DNA of 64,000 bases, from the NCBI GenBank assembly GCA_019614645.1, contig JABWDB010000031.1:3415001-3479000 (forward strand). The letters are read 5' to 3'. The DNA comes from Stratiolaelaps scimitus (Eukaryota; Arthropoda; Arachnida; Mesostigmata; Laelapidae). The notes beneath the pieces were generated by a model. It saw only the letters and a list, made by a program, of their open reading frames with translations, did not search any database and had not been told where the DNA came from. The translations under genes were made by a program, and so were the position numbers. This document shows, piece by piece, positions 37,801 to 55,900 of this stretch; position 1 is the stretch's first letter, and every line of letters starts with the position of its first letter.

Positions 37801-38130
37801 ATATACGATGGCGGCCAAATTGGCGGCACAAATGCTTCCGGCCCCCACTATCTATTGGCTGGTGTTGTGACAAATCGTTGATTGAATACTGCCATCAAGA
37901 ACAAAGTCAATTTTCGAGGTCTGGGAACGACACTTACACTGATCGAATATTTCATTCAAATTGTACATATGTACATGGCTGCCATATATTTAGCTAATTG
38001 TAGCCTGTATTCATTTGCGGTCGTTGTAGCAATCTGTGAAATAGGTTAGGATCGTTGTTATTATTACCTGCTGTTCCGGGTCTTCCGGATCGAAGGTGCC
38101 ATTGGTTCCTCCGTTAGACTCGTCGGCCAT
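18946..38130 (-). CDS. hts: Adducin (hu-li tai shao type), 17-18 coding exons
   Basis: Adducin caps actin filaments and recruits spectrin in the membrane skeleton. Coding exons in order: 38130-38068, 37546-37460, 37063-36980, 36635-36372, 36100-35933, 35754-35615, 35163-34950, 34677-34463, 31431-31305, 25784-25653, 25007-24915, 24620-24474, 24094-23878, 23322-23257, optional 22653-22546, 21888-21817, 19371-19292, 19059-18946. All junctions are GT-AG and phases match, giving 760 codons (796 with the optional exon). The head (about residues 79-340) resembles class II aldolase and includes EHFLINPFGLL, VTASSLLKVD and GALVGGDSIEEAF. The neck follows (DNSGLRTGYFYR, SPLRKLLD, FVPTNTDP), then a variable tail (EELAEYQALIERKRRGE) and the basic C-terminus. 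The length is usual for animal adducins. The start MADESNGG is preceded by ACAAA; an upstream in-frame start also exists. The exon 9-10 and 8-9 introns hold a SINE and a mariner. The last exons are assigned by phase and the C-terminal motif, less by direct similarity. Confidence 0.93.
19634..19673. repeat. Palindrome built on (CA)n/(TG)n
   Basis: GGACATTCACACACACAC is followed at once by its complement GTGTG...TGAATGTCC, with no spacer. It lies in the intron before the last two adducin exons. Confidence 0.9.
19991..20039. repeat. (TA)n palindrome closed by GCGAATA/TATTCGC
   Basis: A TA run with one phase break is bounded by GCGAATATA on the left and TATATTCGC on the right, so the unique flanks are also inverted. 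Confidence 0.85.
22546..22653 (-). CDS. hts: Candidate adducin cassette exon (108 nt)
   Basis: On the minus strand, between exons 23322-23257 and 21888-21817, an open segment runs from ...AATCGAG (acceptor) to CGATCCTTTC followed by a perfect GTGAGT donor. It is 36 codons long and enters and leaves in phase 1, exactly as both neighbours require, so its inclusion or skipping keeps the frame. It would encode GTNLGTGYDLTSVNG and a basic RGSRSKKTGG segment. The acceptor has a poor pyrimidine tract, so this is a candidate. The same frame is open further upstream from an ATG at 22669. Confidence 0.4.
23796..23829. repeat. (TA)n palindrome closed by CTAG
   Basis: CTAG, a TA run, then CTAG inverted; it lies just downstream of the donor of the adducin exon ending at 23878. 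Confidence 0.85.
25800..25935 (-). mobile_element. tRNA-derived SINE head in adducin intron
   Basis: The minus strand shows an A box (TGGTCTAGTGGT, 25922-25911) and a B box (GGGTTCAAATCC, 25869-25858) about 42 bases apart. These look like a tRNA-Glu/Asp-type head starting near TCCCCTGGATGG. The sequence 3' of the B box cannot form an acceptor stem, so it is a SINE or tRNA relic and not a working tRNA gene. It ends a few bases before the acceptor of the adducin exon starting at 25784. It differs from the SINE at 4.5 kb. Confidence 0.65.
25960..31300. other. Large adducin intron, mostly unrecognised sequence
   Basis: The intron between exons 31431-31305 and 25784-25653 holds a CAACAG-rich patch at 25960-26000 and (TA)n runs at 27422-27456, 28035-28057 and 28530-28556. 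It also holds two protein-like minus-strand frames without recognised domains, 26563-26372 (acidic: VRDYRGEDLDVDLDLVG) and 30815-30483 (110 codons). Neither shows phase-matched splice sites to adducin. Confidence 0.5.
31463..32744 (-). mobile_element. Full-length mariner element, broken transposase
   Basis: The element spans 1282 bp, the usual mariner size, bounded by TA target duplications (31461-31462 and 32745-32746). Both ends begin TTAGGT and share TAATGAGAC, giving terminal repeats of about 24-26 bp; the left one has had its CCCAAA part replaced by TATATA. On the minus strand the transposase shows VDETWVILYRGPEKD with the first Asp near 32098, then LLDDNAREH, then YSPDLSACDY. The second and third acidic residues are separated by 34 residues, as in mariner (D34D). 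Frameshifts near 31975 and 31765 break the reading frame. Lies within an adducin intron on the adducin strand. Confidence 0.92.
33548..33880. promoter_or_regulatory. CpG- and GC-rich block inside adducin intron
   Basis: A (CTG)n run is followed by GC-box-like CCGCCCCGTCCCGTCCC, an ATTGG (CCAAT on the minus strand) and many CpGs in an otherwise AT-rich intron. This could be an internal promoter or enhancer for a shorter adducin transcript. No transcription start can be placed, and the strand is not decided. Confidence 0.3.
34805..34849. repeat. (TA)n microsatellite in adducin intron
   Basis: About 22 copies with one ACATAT interruption, followed by GTGTGTGTGT. Confidence 0.95.
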
Positions 38131-38366
38131 TTTGTTCGAAGTCAAAATGACCACGAAAAAACAAATCCGAACCCAGATACACTCAGTCTGTAAAGACAAA
38201 TATATCAAAAGTGAACAGAAAACACAAGAAATATTAATGAATCGCTGTCGACAGCAACTTTGCTACAACTCCTCCTTCTTCTGAATTTCTTCCAACCCTA
38301 ATTCAAAGGGCCCTTTAATTGACGATCACCATCAATGCGTGGAAATACACAACGTAATCCTAATAC

Positions 38367-38387
38367 CTTGTCCTGTCGATACGCCAT
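38367..38387 (-). CDS. hts: Possible alternative adducin first coding exon
   Basis: On the minus strand ATGGCGTATCGACAGGACAAG is followed by a GTATTAGG donor. A strong acceptor (GTCTTTACAG) lies at 38188, and exon 38187-38068 starts there. The junction is phase 0 and the sequence between 38187 and the usual ATG at 38130 is open. The upstream start would therefore add MAYRQDK plus 19 mostly hydrophobic residues (including CFFVVIL) before MADESNGG. Most simply this is 5' untranslated sequence that happens to be open; an N-terminally extended isoform is the alternative. Confidence 0.35.
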
Positions 38388-38799
38388 GATACGTATTGAT
38401 ACCGGGCACTAACATTTTGCAAGTACGTCCAAAACAACGGCACGGCGTACATGCGCGAATGTATTTATTTCGCAAAAATATCTAAGACCTACACAGATGT
38501 GACGAGGGTGAAAAATGGACATAAAACTTCCCGAGATAATTTGTAGAGAGCGACAATTAGTGACAGCGTCACTTTGAGCTAAATTTCATTTTAGTACAAC
38601 TTTCGAAACAACTAACAAAATGGATCTCGTATCTTACGATCCTTTCTCTTCAATTCGATCAATTTGCATACGATGCGATAGAACCAACAACTTCTAACCT
38701 TAGTCAAAAAAATATTTGCTATCGGCTTCAACCTCAAATTACTCTGGCCTGGCGATGATTAACAACTATTTACAAGTGTCCTACAAATATATTACGTAT

Positions 38800-39060
38800 T
38801 GCAAATTACGGGGGACGGTGAGGCGACGTCGACGACGACGTAACGGTTTCGACGGAGCCCGTAAATATTTTCCGCGCATAAGAAAAGCACAGCCAAGCAA
38901 ACTCGAGAGCCAACCGAGTTCCTATCGTAGATCACATTACGGTGCCGTTTCAAGTAGGACGCGATTGGAAAGCCACTTCATAAATCGCTTGTTCAATCAG
39001 TGCGAGCTTGGTCAGTGTCGGCGGTCCATTGTAATGAATTGCTATTGGACGGGTGGGGCC
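38800..39060 (-). promoter_or_regulatory. Probable adducin promoter region
   Basis: This is a CpG-rich island in AT-rich surroundings, about 430-680 bases upstream of the first splice donor on the minus strand. It contains GACGTCGACGACGACGTAACG-like CRE half-sites and two ATTGG motifs (CCAAT on the minus strand, near 38963 and 39043). No TATA box is clear. Placement is inferred from position and composition. Confidence 0.4.
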
Positions 39061-39250
39061 ACCAGAGACAAAGAAACAGAAACTAAAGAAAGATAGAAAG
39101 AACTAGCCGAGATAAGACGTTGACAAACTCACATAGAGACAGATAAATGGGCAAGTGACAAAATTCTGTCGAGTGTTGCCGCTACCTACACTTAGACAGA
39201 CAATGGAAATATTTCCTTCACTGTCGGCTGTAAAGGTTAGACGGAAACAA

Positions 39251-45600
<6,350 letters not shown>

Positions 45601-45679
45601 CTTCCTCAGTAGACGATGACGCCCCCGCGTGGTGCTATGGGACATTTCGGTTGGTTTCCATCACAGCAACCGACCACCG

Positions 45680-45937
45680 CAATCATCAACAGCAGCAGCA
45701 GCAGCCACAGAGGAGGCTCAACGGAAGAGACGGATAAATGGACGGACGGATTGAAGATAGATTGAGACGAAGATGACGGTCCAAAAGAAGAGGGGAAAAT
45801 AAGGCACGATATTGTTGTTGTTGCTCCTGCTGCTGCCCGTAGTGGTTACAGTAGATTACTACTTGTGGTGGTAATTGTTGTCATGAGCGCTGTACAAATG
45901 TTGCCATCGCTGTCGACCGACAGGGTGGCATGCTGCT

Positions 45938-45969
<32 letters not shown>

Positions 45970-48900
45970 GCTGCCCTATGCTGTGGTGCCTCTCAAAACA
46001 CCGTAATGGCAGCAGTAGCATTGGTGTCGGTGGGGTTGTGATACTGCTGCTGCTGCTGGTGGTGGTGGTGGTGGTGAACGCCCTGAACAGTCACTGGGTG
46101 AGTGCATGAATGCCTATGCTGATGTTATGATGGTGCTGTCTTTGCTGTTCTGTTCTGTTGGTCCATTGCTGCCATGGCACCACCACAGCCGATGCCGCCG
46201 CCGCCGCTGCGCCGCCGCCGTCGGTGATGGCGCGATGCCGATAGTTTTGCTGCGACGGTGGCTACGACAACGGCTGGGAAGGCGGCTTCAAATAGCCGTC
46301 ACCGGCCACCACCGTTACAATAACAACAACAACAACCACTGCCACCACCTCCCTCACAACTAGAGTAACAGCAGCGGCAGCTGTAGTAGCTGCAACAACA
46401 ACAACACAACCTCGGCCGCCACCGACAGCAAAAACAGGACGCTAACAACAACAACAAAATTCACTAGCGGCCTCGTTACAGTGACCGCGCCCAACGGCAC
46501 AACAACCGGACCCATAATAATAATAATAATAAATTAATCATGAACTTTCACCGTCAATTTCGTTCCTTGTCAACTTGATTGTTTCCTTATCACTCTCGAC
46601 CACACTCGCTAATCGCTCACAGACTCTCTCTCTCTCTCTCTGTCTCTTAAGTTGTTATCGATAAACTTAAGATCGCCTCTCTCGCTCTACGGCAATACCA
46701 ACAACAGCAATAACAATACTGGATTTTGTCCTTTCTATGAAAATTCTTTCGTTGTGTCCAATTCTATTTTCACTTCCCGTTTTGGTTTGCCGGTGCGGCT
46801 GTGTCTGCGACTGTCGGTGATGCTTTTTACGCTCACTGACTGCTTACGTCAGCCCTCCTACAACCACCAAGTTGCAGAAAGTCATCAACAACAACAATAA
46901 CAGTAACAACAAAAACTATCATGATGATGCTGATATTATTGCAATGACACAATCAGTACTAGTAACTACCATAGAGAAACAGACTTCCGGACCTATTTTC
47001 TTTCTTGATCTTATTTAGTCGTTTTGTCAAGCGACTTTTGAAACCACACCCATCCTGATCTAATCTGGTTAGCACTTCACTGTTTGACCACTGCCGGCCG
47101 ATTTCAAGAGAAGATCATGGACAACTGACAAACGAATTACTTTACGAATAATAATGATTGATAAAACATAGGCTGTTTTTTTGCTGAGCTTTGTTTTTTT
47201 GCAAGCAAAAATCCATTGTGGATACCACGATGAGATAGTTGTCCTTGGTTAGCTAACCCGTGTTACTTAATGACAACTATTCCTCGGGTAGTTCAAACGA
47301 ATTCACGCAAGATCTCTATTGACGGAAATTGCACCCATTCCTCACGGTATCACCTCACCTTCATGTCGACTTATAAAAAAAAATACATAAACAAAGAAAC
47401 AATTAAAGAGAGTGTGCACTATTGTACTACCGGTACTACGGTAGCAGCCAGCATCACCATCATCAATATTATGCAGATGATCTATCACTATATCGAATGG
47501 TCAAGGGAGAGGTCAAGAAAAAGTTCCTCAGTTCATTCATTCATCCATCCATCGACACATCCGCCTGTCTGTCCGTCATTTCGACCGTCATACATCGAGT
47601 GACGATTTTCCACTGTCATTCATTGTATTGACCTCGGCAGCAACAACAACAATAACAACGCCGCCGCCGACGACGACGACGATCACCAACGCCATAGCAA
47701 TAGCAGCAGCAGCAGTACCGGCCGCCATTCGGTTGGCCACCGTTTTGGGTGGGGTTGTTGTTTGCGGCTGCTGCTGCTGCTCCCGTCAGCGGCGGCAGTG
47801 GTAGAGACTCTGGTAAAAGACGCAGGCCGAGCGACAGTCAGCGGCAGGCGCATGAGGCAAAAAGAGGGTTGCTGCTGCTGCTGCTGCTACCTCTGGCGCC
47901 GTCAGTGGCGGTGGTGAGCAGCGGCCAACAGCAGCAGCGGCCACAGCAGCAGCAGCAGGGGCGGATGACCGGCGCCCGGCTCGGCCCGGCTGACTACCAG
48001 CAGCAGCAGCACGATCACCGCCATGACCACGACAATGCTACACTACAGTATTCTGTTCTGCTCTGCTGCGGACATCACCGGGACGGGATGCCATGAGCAA
48101 TACTAACACCAACAGTTAGTCAGAGATACACAGCCCCGCGCTACCTCTTCCTCACTCACGCACGCACGCCGCCAACAACCAGAACGAATAAAAGAAATAA
48201 AATAACCAATGAATTTTCTTCGTATTCCTCTTGTTGTTGTGGTTGTTGCTGCTGCTACCGCTGCTATTATTACTGTTTCGTCTTGTTTATTCCGTGATTC
48301 ATTCCGATGCATAGTCGGCGGGCGACACTTAGTTATATTGATGAATACAAATAAACACGCCGAGTAGAAGATAGGTTCTCGCGGCTTTAAGTACATTAGC
48401 ACACTGAAGACCTGATCTTCTATCCACAGCCCTATAGACAACGACGGATCGCTCAGAGCTGGTTGTTGTACAGGCTCAACAACAACAACAAAAACAAGTT
48501 GCTATCATATCCGCCCTTCGATAGATGCAGTTGCAGGTACCAGAAGCATGGCACCCCACAACGACAACAAGAAGTCGAACTCAAAGTGCAGTACACGCCT
48601 GAATGCTTTGTTTGTTAGAGACACATCCTATGTTATTTGTTTGTTTGTTGTTTTAATAGCACTTACCAAGAACCGCTGCTGCTATAGTGTGAGGGCAGTG
48701 TGCCGAGGTGCTGCTTCGCCCGCTCGCAATGATGCCGCTTTTCGAATTGTTAATTAATGATTAGCTGAGGACGGGCAGGCAGGCAGTATCCTTTGATCTT
48801 CGTTCCTGCCTTATTATGGCCTTCTATTATCCACCTTTCCACCTCGGACCAGTAGAATAACATTCACAGCCAGATTTTCAGGCTAGTCATCAGGTCATGT

Positions 48901-50300
48901 ATAAGAACGCGTACTCTGTAACAGTCACAGCATAACACAGACGTAAACGGAACTGAGCTGAGCTGACACACCCAGAGAGAGAAAGGACACACGCACACAC
49001 GCACGGAAACTACAAAATGGGTCAGTTACTTCAGTTGTTTTGTCGTTAGTTGGCCACCAAAAGAAACCGTTTCGACCCCTTCGCCGTCTTCCTGTTATCG
49101 CCTTGTTGAGCGTCAACACCACGAACTCAGTCGTCGACGTTTGTAGCGCACGAAGCTGAACGAGCCAACGAGGAACACACAATGCTGCTGCTACTGCTGC
49201 TGCTACCGCTCACAATAATGGTCATCCGTAACAACGGATCCGCATACACAAGCACTCGTGCGATTTGTTGTTTCCAATTTCGATATTTTGCCTACCTGTC
49301 GCCCTGCTGTCGTTCGAGTAAGGCTGGTAGATAAGTAACTAGGTGGCTATATAGCTAGATCAATGGCTGGATGGATCATTAACAAGCTTCAATTGACCGA
49401 GAAACAGTTCGAACGGTACGTAGCGCAGCGCTCGCGTGTATTGTATGCAAACGTGTTGTTTGAGAACAACACACAAAACACACTCACATACAGTCGCACA
49501 CGCACACACACACACACGCACTCTCTCGAAAGGGTGGCGCCTACCGCTACAAAATGCAGAGCTGGCTGCTGCTCTGCTGTTGCTGCTGCTGCTGGTGGTG
49601 GTTTGCGGCAATAATCGCCTGCTTGTCCCTTTGTCGGATCGTCTTCCCGTATGTCCGTACCACCACCGCTGGCTCCGTTCAATCGTTTGGTTGGTTCGTT
49701 GCTTGGGCTGGTCCAGCACTGCTGCTACGCCTGCTGTGGTGACGGTGGCGGCGGCGGCGGTGGCTGCTGCTGACGGTGCTGCTAGCAGTAGCACTCGTCT
49801 GTTCGTTCCTCGTTTGTCCACTGCTCCTGCTGCTGCTGTTGCCTTACTCTGTAGGCTGCGGCCTGCTGGCTGCTGCCCTGACTGCACTGTGTTCTCACTC
49901 GGTTAGAGCGCTGTGCCCTGCCTCTTCTGCTGCTGTGATATCTGTCTGTCTGACGGTCGGTCGGTCGGTCGGTCGGTGCAGCACGACGGTGGCGGCGCTA
50001 CCAGGGCGGCGGCTGCTGCTGCTGCTGTGGTGCCAGCCTCAGTTGATAACAACAGTCAGCCGCCGTCGAACAACACACGCCCAGACAGACACACATATAG
50101 ACACACACAGTCACAGAACGAGGCAAGGGTACACTATAGATATAGGTAGAGACCAAGTGGCGGATAGACACAACCAGCGGCGACGACCACAGCAGCAGCA
50201 GCAGTAGCCTCTCTCTCCCTCCCTCCCTCCCTGGCTGGCTGAATGAATGGGTGAATGAGTGAGTGACCCTCCGTCCGTCCGTCCGTCGGTCCGCAGAGGC
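45680..50300. repeat. Triplet-repeat-rich intergenic block (CAG/CAA/GCC)
   Basis: Dense short runs of CAG/CTG, CAA/TTG, GGT and GCC occur on both strands. Examples are CTG5 then GGT6 at 46044-46077, CAG runs at 47700-47720, 47871-47890 and 47925-47960, GGC5 near 49745, CGGT5 near 49955, and CCCT and CCGT runs at 50216-50290. The GC content is higher than the flanks. Long open frames here (for example 49887-49360 minus, 49436-49906 plus) are low-complexity and appear on both strands at once, so they are not called. The block may be regulatory or transcribed, but no splice-supported exon was found. Confidence 0.75.
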
Positions 50301-50619
50301 GGTCGCAGGGCCTCTATGGCTGTTGCAGGGCGCGGCTACGCGAACGGAAAAGCTCCTCGATCGATGAACACTAGAACTGGGTAGTGCCGACTTGCGAGTT
50401 TTTAATAACACCGAAGGAATATTTATTTTATCCATATATATATATATGTGTATGAATAGTGTAGTTTGATGTACTTGTTTGTTGTACTTCTCTGTCTGTG
50501 TTTAATTTCTGATCATGACCAGAGCTCCCATTTTTAGACAGCCGGGATAGATAGCCGAGTAGTTTGCAGATTAACATTATGAATTTTCAAAGGTAGAATT
50601 TGTTTGCAGTACATGTTTC

Positions 50620-50728
<109 letters not shown>

Positions 50729-51399
50729 AAATTTGAATAATCCATTTTCCTTAAGAGACGCTTAAAAGCTTTTGAAAATAATTATTTATTTTAAATCACT
50801 ATATGGCTCATCTAATCAGACATAATTATTAGGGAACTATTTCCGAGTAAATTTTGTGAATGCAAATCTGCGTAAGGTTTTCGAATGTAACCGAATCTAA
50901 ACGAATAAACATTTTCTTTCTTTATACTGTATTTATTTTCATATTCGTTGAGTCGACTAGACAAATTAATAAAGATTTTTTTATAATGAGTACAAACAAA
51001 CTTCAAAGTTCAGCAGACAATTGAGGAACTGCGGTTCCAGCTAGCTTTTTAAAACATTGCCTAGCTGACTCCTTTATATCAGTAAATATAGATTTACTTA
51101 AACTTTGATAACTTGGATGCTACTACTACTACTACTTGTTGTGCAAATGGAATCGATAAACGGTTGTGAGCTGTTCGCGACACAGTCGGCAATAATAAAC
51201 AAATCTGATTGAGGCATAAAATCATTATTGTTTTGAGTTCTCAAATAAGCATATTTATTCAAACATACAATAATTAGGAATTAGTTCGGCCTCAGCGCCC
51301 CGGTCCCAACAAAATCGAATGGTTGCGCCGAGCACTGGGAACTACCCTCTCCGCGCCCTAAACGATGGAGCCAAAGGCGGCACCCATGTGTCTGTGCTT

Positions 51400-51725
51400 A
51401 TTTGCTGGCGCCATCTTGGTTGTCGGGAGACAAATGTGCTAACCTTCATTCGAATCCACTAGATACATGAATTGAACAATTTGTTTTGTACAATTCGCCA
51501 AATCTACTCGGACGAGAGTCACGTAGAAATTCGTGCTCCGACTTCCACGAAACCATGATAAGTTGTGTCACCTCTCGAGCGTCTGTTTTGGTCGAGCGTT
51601 TTCCGCCTGCCGAAATGGTCGGCAAGCTTCTATGGTATCGCTGGATTTCGATGGATGACGTGAAGCTTCTATGAAAAGCATTGGCATCAACGACTGTTGT
51701 GTTTCTTCGCCATCTTGTGCCTCGT
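51400..51725 (+). promoter_or_regulatory. Probable eIF3a promoter with two YY1-like sites
   Basis: GGCGCCATCTTGG at 51407-51419 and CGCCATCTTG at 51709-51718 match, in reverse, the CAAGATGGCG core of YY1/pho sites, which are common near transcription starts of housekeeping and translation genes. The second is preceded by a pyrimidine-rich TGTTTCTTCG and lies 130 bases before the ATG, so transcription may begin near it. No TATA box is seen. The start site itself is inferred. Confidence 0.45.
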
Positions 51726-51847
51726 TGCTGTACTGAACGCGGCGGTCGGCGTGTGTTCAACGAAATCTCACCGTGCTCGTCATCTACAAACGGACACTGT
51801 TCGATCTATCTGTGTGCGAGGACGACTAAGCTGGCTACGGCGTCAAA

Positions 51848-52917
51848 ATGCCGATCTATTTTCAACGGCCGGAGAACGCCCTGAAAAGGGCACAAGGTAC
51901 ACTATGCTATGTGTCGGCTATAGATGTTCTGTAGGTAGACTCCCTAGGCTGCCCTGACCGGGATGCTGCTAGCGTGTATGGCGAGAAGGTGCCGGCGTTG
52001 CCACGTTTCGTCAATATGTTCCTCAGTTGGCATATTTAGCTCATACGGAGGTGTGATACTTGCTGTGATGCTTTGTGAGAGCATACATTGTTGAACGCCG
52101 CTGGCTCCGGCGTCCTGAGGGACAGGTTGCCAATGGCCTGGGACCGCTAACTCTACCCATTGAGAGGTTCAACTCACCTCCCTCGCCCCAAAGGTTTCTG
52201 ACGCTCCTCTGCTGAGTTGAGCCGTCAAACAGCCGCTTCGATATAGCACATCACCATATACAGCCGAATCGTCCATTTAACGAACGAATTAGCACCACTC
52301 CATTTATGTTGAATCACCTACAATCGTACAAATTTAGGAAATGAAATATTTCAATCAATTGACGCATTTCCAACAAGCGTGTTCCACGACAGGATTGTCC
52401 GTCTGTCAATCAACCCTATCATCTGCATTACATATGGGAGCTTTAACGTGGAGCGTGCCGAAGGTGAAAGAACATCATTTAATAGTCGATATTCTATAAT
52501 GAAATGTTTGAAAGGTTGTGGACGGTTCGTTTGTGGCTGGTCCCCGGTGTTTCTCCCCCCAGACATGAACTCCATACTTACTCCGTATGACGGTATCACT
52601 ACAAGAGTCATCGGGAGGCCACTGCTGGATTCGAACCTGCTACCTGGGGCGTATTAGTCTATTTTTCCGCGAGCTGTGCATCTCTCTATGTATGCTGACG
52701 GCTGCTCAGCCGTCACGGGGACATTAATAAGGTTGTAGCCATGTGTAGGCGCCTAGCAATATTTAGACGGCGGACCAGATTCTTCCGATATTCGTATTAA
52801 TTGATGCCCAACATGCCTGGCATCACAGATCCTCGAAGCCCATTCGACTTGGGGCTTCCGCTTTAAGAACAGCTGAGCATCAGCTTTAAAAACTATTTAC
52901 AGAACCCCCTTTTTAAG

Positions 52918-52948
<31 letters not shown>

Positions 52949-55900
52949 GAATAAAACCGAATTTGGGACAAGTGCCGTATTGCAAATACGGATGACGATA
53001 ATTAAGCGACAGCCGATGACTAAATGTAACCAACATTGGAGATAAAATTCGACATTAGTCAATAACCATGACCAAATAGCAGCGATATTTTTTTTGAGAG
53101 GAGGAAATATCGGCGGCAGCGATAACTGGTTAACCTTATCGGACAGTTACAGTGACAGTAGGAGGCTATTGAAATTAGATTTATTTTATTGTGTTGTATT
53201 ACTAAATATTTAAATAAAAAACTTTATCTTTAATATATAATCAAGTTGATTTCGGTGAGCCTCCTGAGCTTAGTTCGTTTACTCAAAAACTAACCCTAAT
53301 TATTGGACCACACATCATGAATATATGCTGAATTACTGAGACACGGCAGACCAGCTGGCTAACGTCCGCAAACGTGGTTGGTCCAATAATCTCATATTGT
53401 ATAATCACTAATGAGTAATTTCGACGGTAATATATATTTTTTGGTTTTACGCATATTTCACCAAGAATACTAATAAATATTATGAACACCTTGTAATATA
53501 TTATTTTTATCTCGTGTTCACACCGGTTGTGGGTCTGCTCTGAAAGGCCCTCTTCAATTTCGACTATTTTGATTATTCCCCCGTACACCTGGTGGCCTAG
53601 CTGGCGCATTATTATTAGGTCTTGCCAACGCGATCTGTAAAGAGTGCGTTGAGGCTTTCGTTGGGAGCTATGCCTTCTGTAGTGGTAATAAAAGACATGA
53701 CCACCAAAATGGTGTTTTTGGCTTTGTGCCAATTTTACGTCTACTGCGCCTTTGTTTGGTTGTTACAAGTAACATCGACTAGCTAAGTCGAGGGATATAC
53801 GCTCTCCGTATATACATATATAAGAAGATTGAAGATAACTTGAATTTTATAATTTTATTTTATAATAGGATAAGAGATTTAAAATAATCCATAGGGAGAG
53901 GTTAATTAAATATATATCTACATATATATGTGTTGTTGTCAACGAAAGAAAGACTGTCCTCACATTATTCCGATACTCGAAGAGGGCAACATTAGCTGAC
54001 CAGGTGTAGCTCGGTGGAAGTGTGATTTCTTTGTCCCCTTCCACCAAATGTTTGGGCTTGATGATCCATGAGACCCGGAAATGGCAGACACACCTCGGGA
54101 TCCTTGCGCCCAAATGTTACTTGATAATCGCGTCTATAAGGCGACTTCGAAAGCTCGGGAGTCCTCACTGTGGGGTTACGCTTCACTTAATAAGATGCTA
54201 ATGCTGCCCCTCGTATGCTATGCGATCTCTATCTGGAGCGGTGGCTATAAAGAAACAATTAGGCTCGCCGAGGCGCAGTGAAGAAGACTATATTAGCCAA
54301 GATAGATAAAAGATAACTTTGTCCTCGATGCTAATATAAATAGGTCCCGTCTTTGGAATCAGATAGATCGAACTAAAGCGAATATTCAGTTTGCAAATCT
54401 GTATTATGAATACATGGAAATGATTTCGTTCGACGACATGCGAGTACCGAGTACCTCATGAAGGTTTAAGATATGTCTACATGTCCTATGTTTTAAGCTT
54501 AGGGAAGAAACTCGACTGGTGTATATATGGTGGTTGTGTGCTAACAAGGAGGAGTGTTGTAAGGAGTGTTTTCACCCACAATTCATCTGAGAATGAAGCT
54601 TTTATCTCTAGTATCGCTATCCTTTCAAGTAGAACCGTGCACTGCCTATAATTACCACAATAGTAATGTCATCCAAGAGGGAATTTTCGGCAGGCTAGCC
54701 TTCGCGCGCTACTAGCTTCGCATGAATAATTTGAGCACCAGCAAGCGCTACGAAAAGCTATTCAATTTCGGGCTATGCCCTCAAGAGTCGCAACAGCAGG
54801 GACGTCCGATTTGGATGTGATATTCAGGGACACGTTTTGAGAGATGAGAGAGGAAAAATCACCCGTGTAACAGCACCAAACCACGATGCCAAGCGGTGTA
54901 GTCTAGGCAAGGACATGAGCTGAACTAGAACGGGAAGCCGCTCGCCCTGAGGGGGCATTCCTGTCGATAAGCGACGAGTGGCTGCACCCCATTTCGGATG
55001 GTGGACAAGAACTCACTCCTCATTGTTTAGCGGCTGGGAGAATGTGAGACCCATGAGTGCTCATGCTGTCCAGAATAGGTGGTCGCTGGCGGCCACTGGT
55101 GACCAACCGCATACTGCTCAAAAAGCGGTGGCATTGAACGATGCGATCTAGCGCGCATTGCAGTCAGCACGCATATCCCAGGTAGCTGCGATGCGTTGGG
55201 CTTATCTCGGAAGAGCGGGATTCGGATTAACGGGATGACATTCGCGTCATGGTCGTCGGCGTGCCGACTTCTTGTTGGGTCGCAACTGGCGCAGTGTATC
55301 AGATCAGTAGCTCCGAGTGGACCTACTCGGAGTTGTTGTGATCTTATATCGTATACATAGTTGTATGAAATATAGCATCAAATTAATTCTGTCCACTATT
55401 CTGATTTTTCTCGCGATTTCCTTCTGTCGTTTCAGAGTTCATTGATGTCGGCAAGAAAGCGTCGGCGCTTGATGCGCTATATGACGTTATCAAGTCACGA
55501 AAACATCGGACCTGGCAAAAGGTGATTGAAGACGATCCTGACATTTCCTGATATCTTGACAACGTCTGTTGCTAGATCATTAACATGTTAGAGAAATTCT
55601 TCTTTTGTAAACGTCAAGGCGCCGAAAAGTTTCTCCCCTTGCCAACAAATAAATATCTACAAAGCAAAGGATTTTATTGTTCAATTTCTATTTGGAAGAA
55701 TGGCTGAGTGGATGCTTGTTCAGCCGAACAACATCTATGAATCTATCCCATAATGTACCTATAAATAGAGGGCAGAGTCCTATTGTAACTCACACAACGT
55801 TATTTACTGATTCTCTTTGTCTTTACCAATGAACGATATTGCAGGTACACGAGCCCATCATGACGATGTACCTGGAGCTATGTGTCGACCTCAAGAAAAG

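Noticed and set aside
47749..48096. 115-codon plus-strand frame with Ala/Leu/Gln runs
   Set aside because: Entirely made of triplet repeats; no conserved motif and no plausible start context.
49360..49906. Overlapping open frames of 156-175 codons on both strands
   Set aside because: They arise from CAG/CTG and GCC triplet runs that are open in several frames at once; composition is low-complexity Ala/Ser/Leu and there is no domain or splice support.
53283..53732. 149-codon minus-strand frame in eIF3a intron 1
   Set aside because: AT-rich, Ile/Tyr-heavy composition, no motif; probably chance or old repeat.
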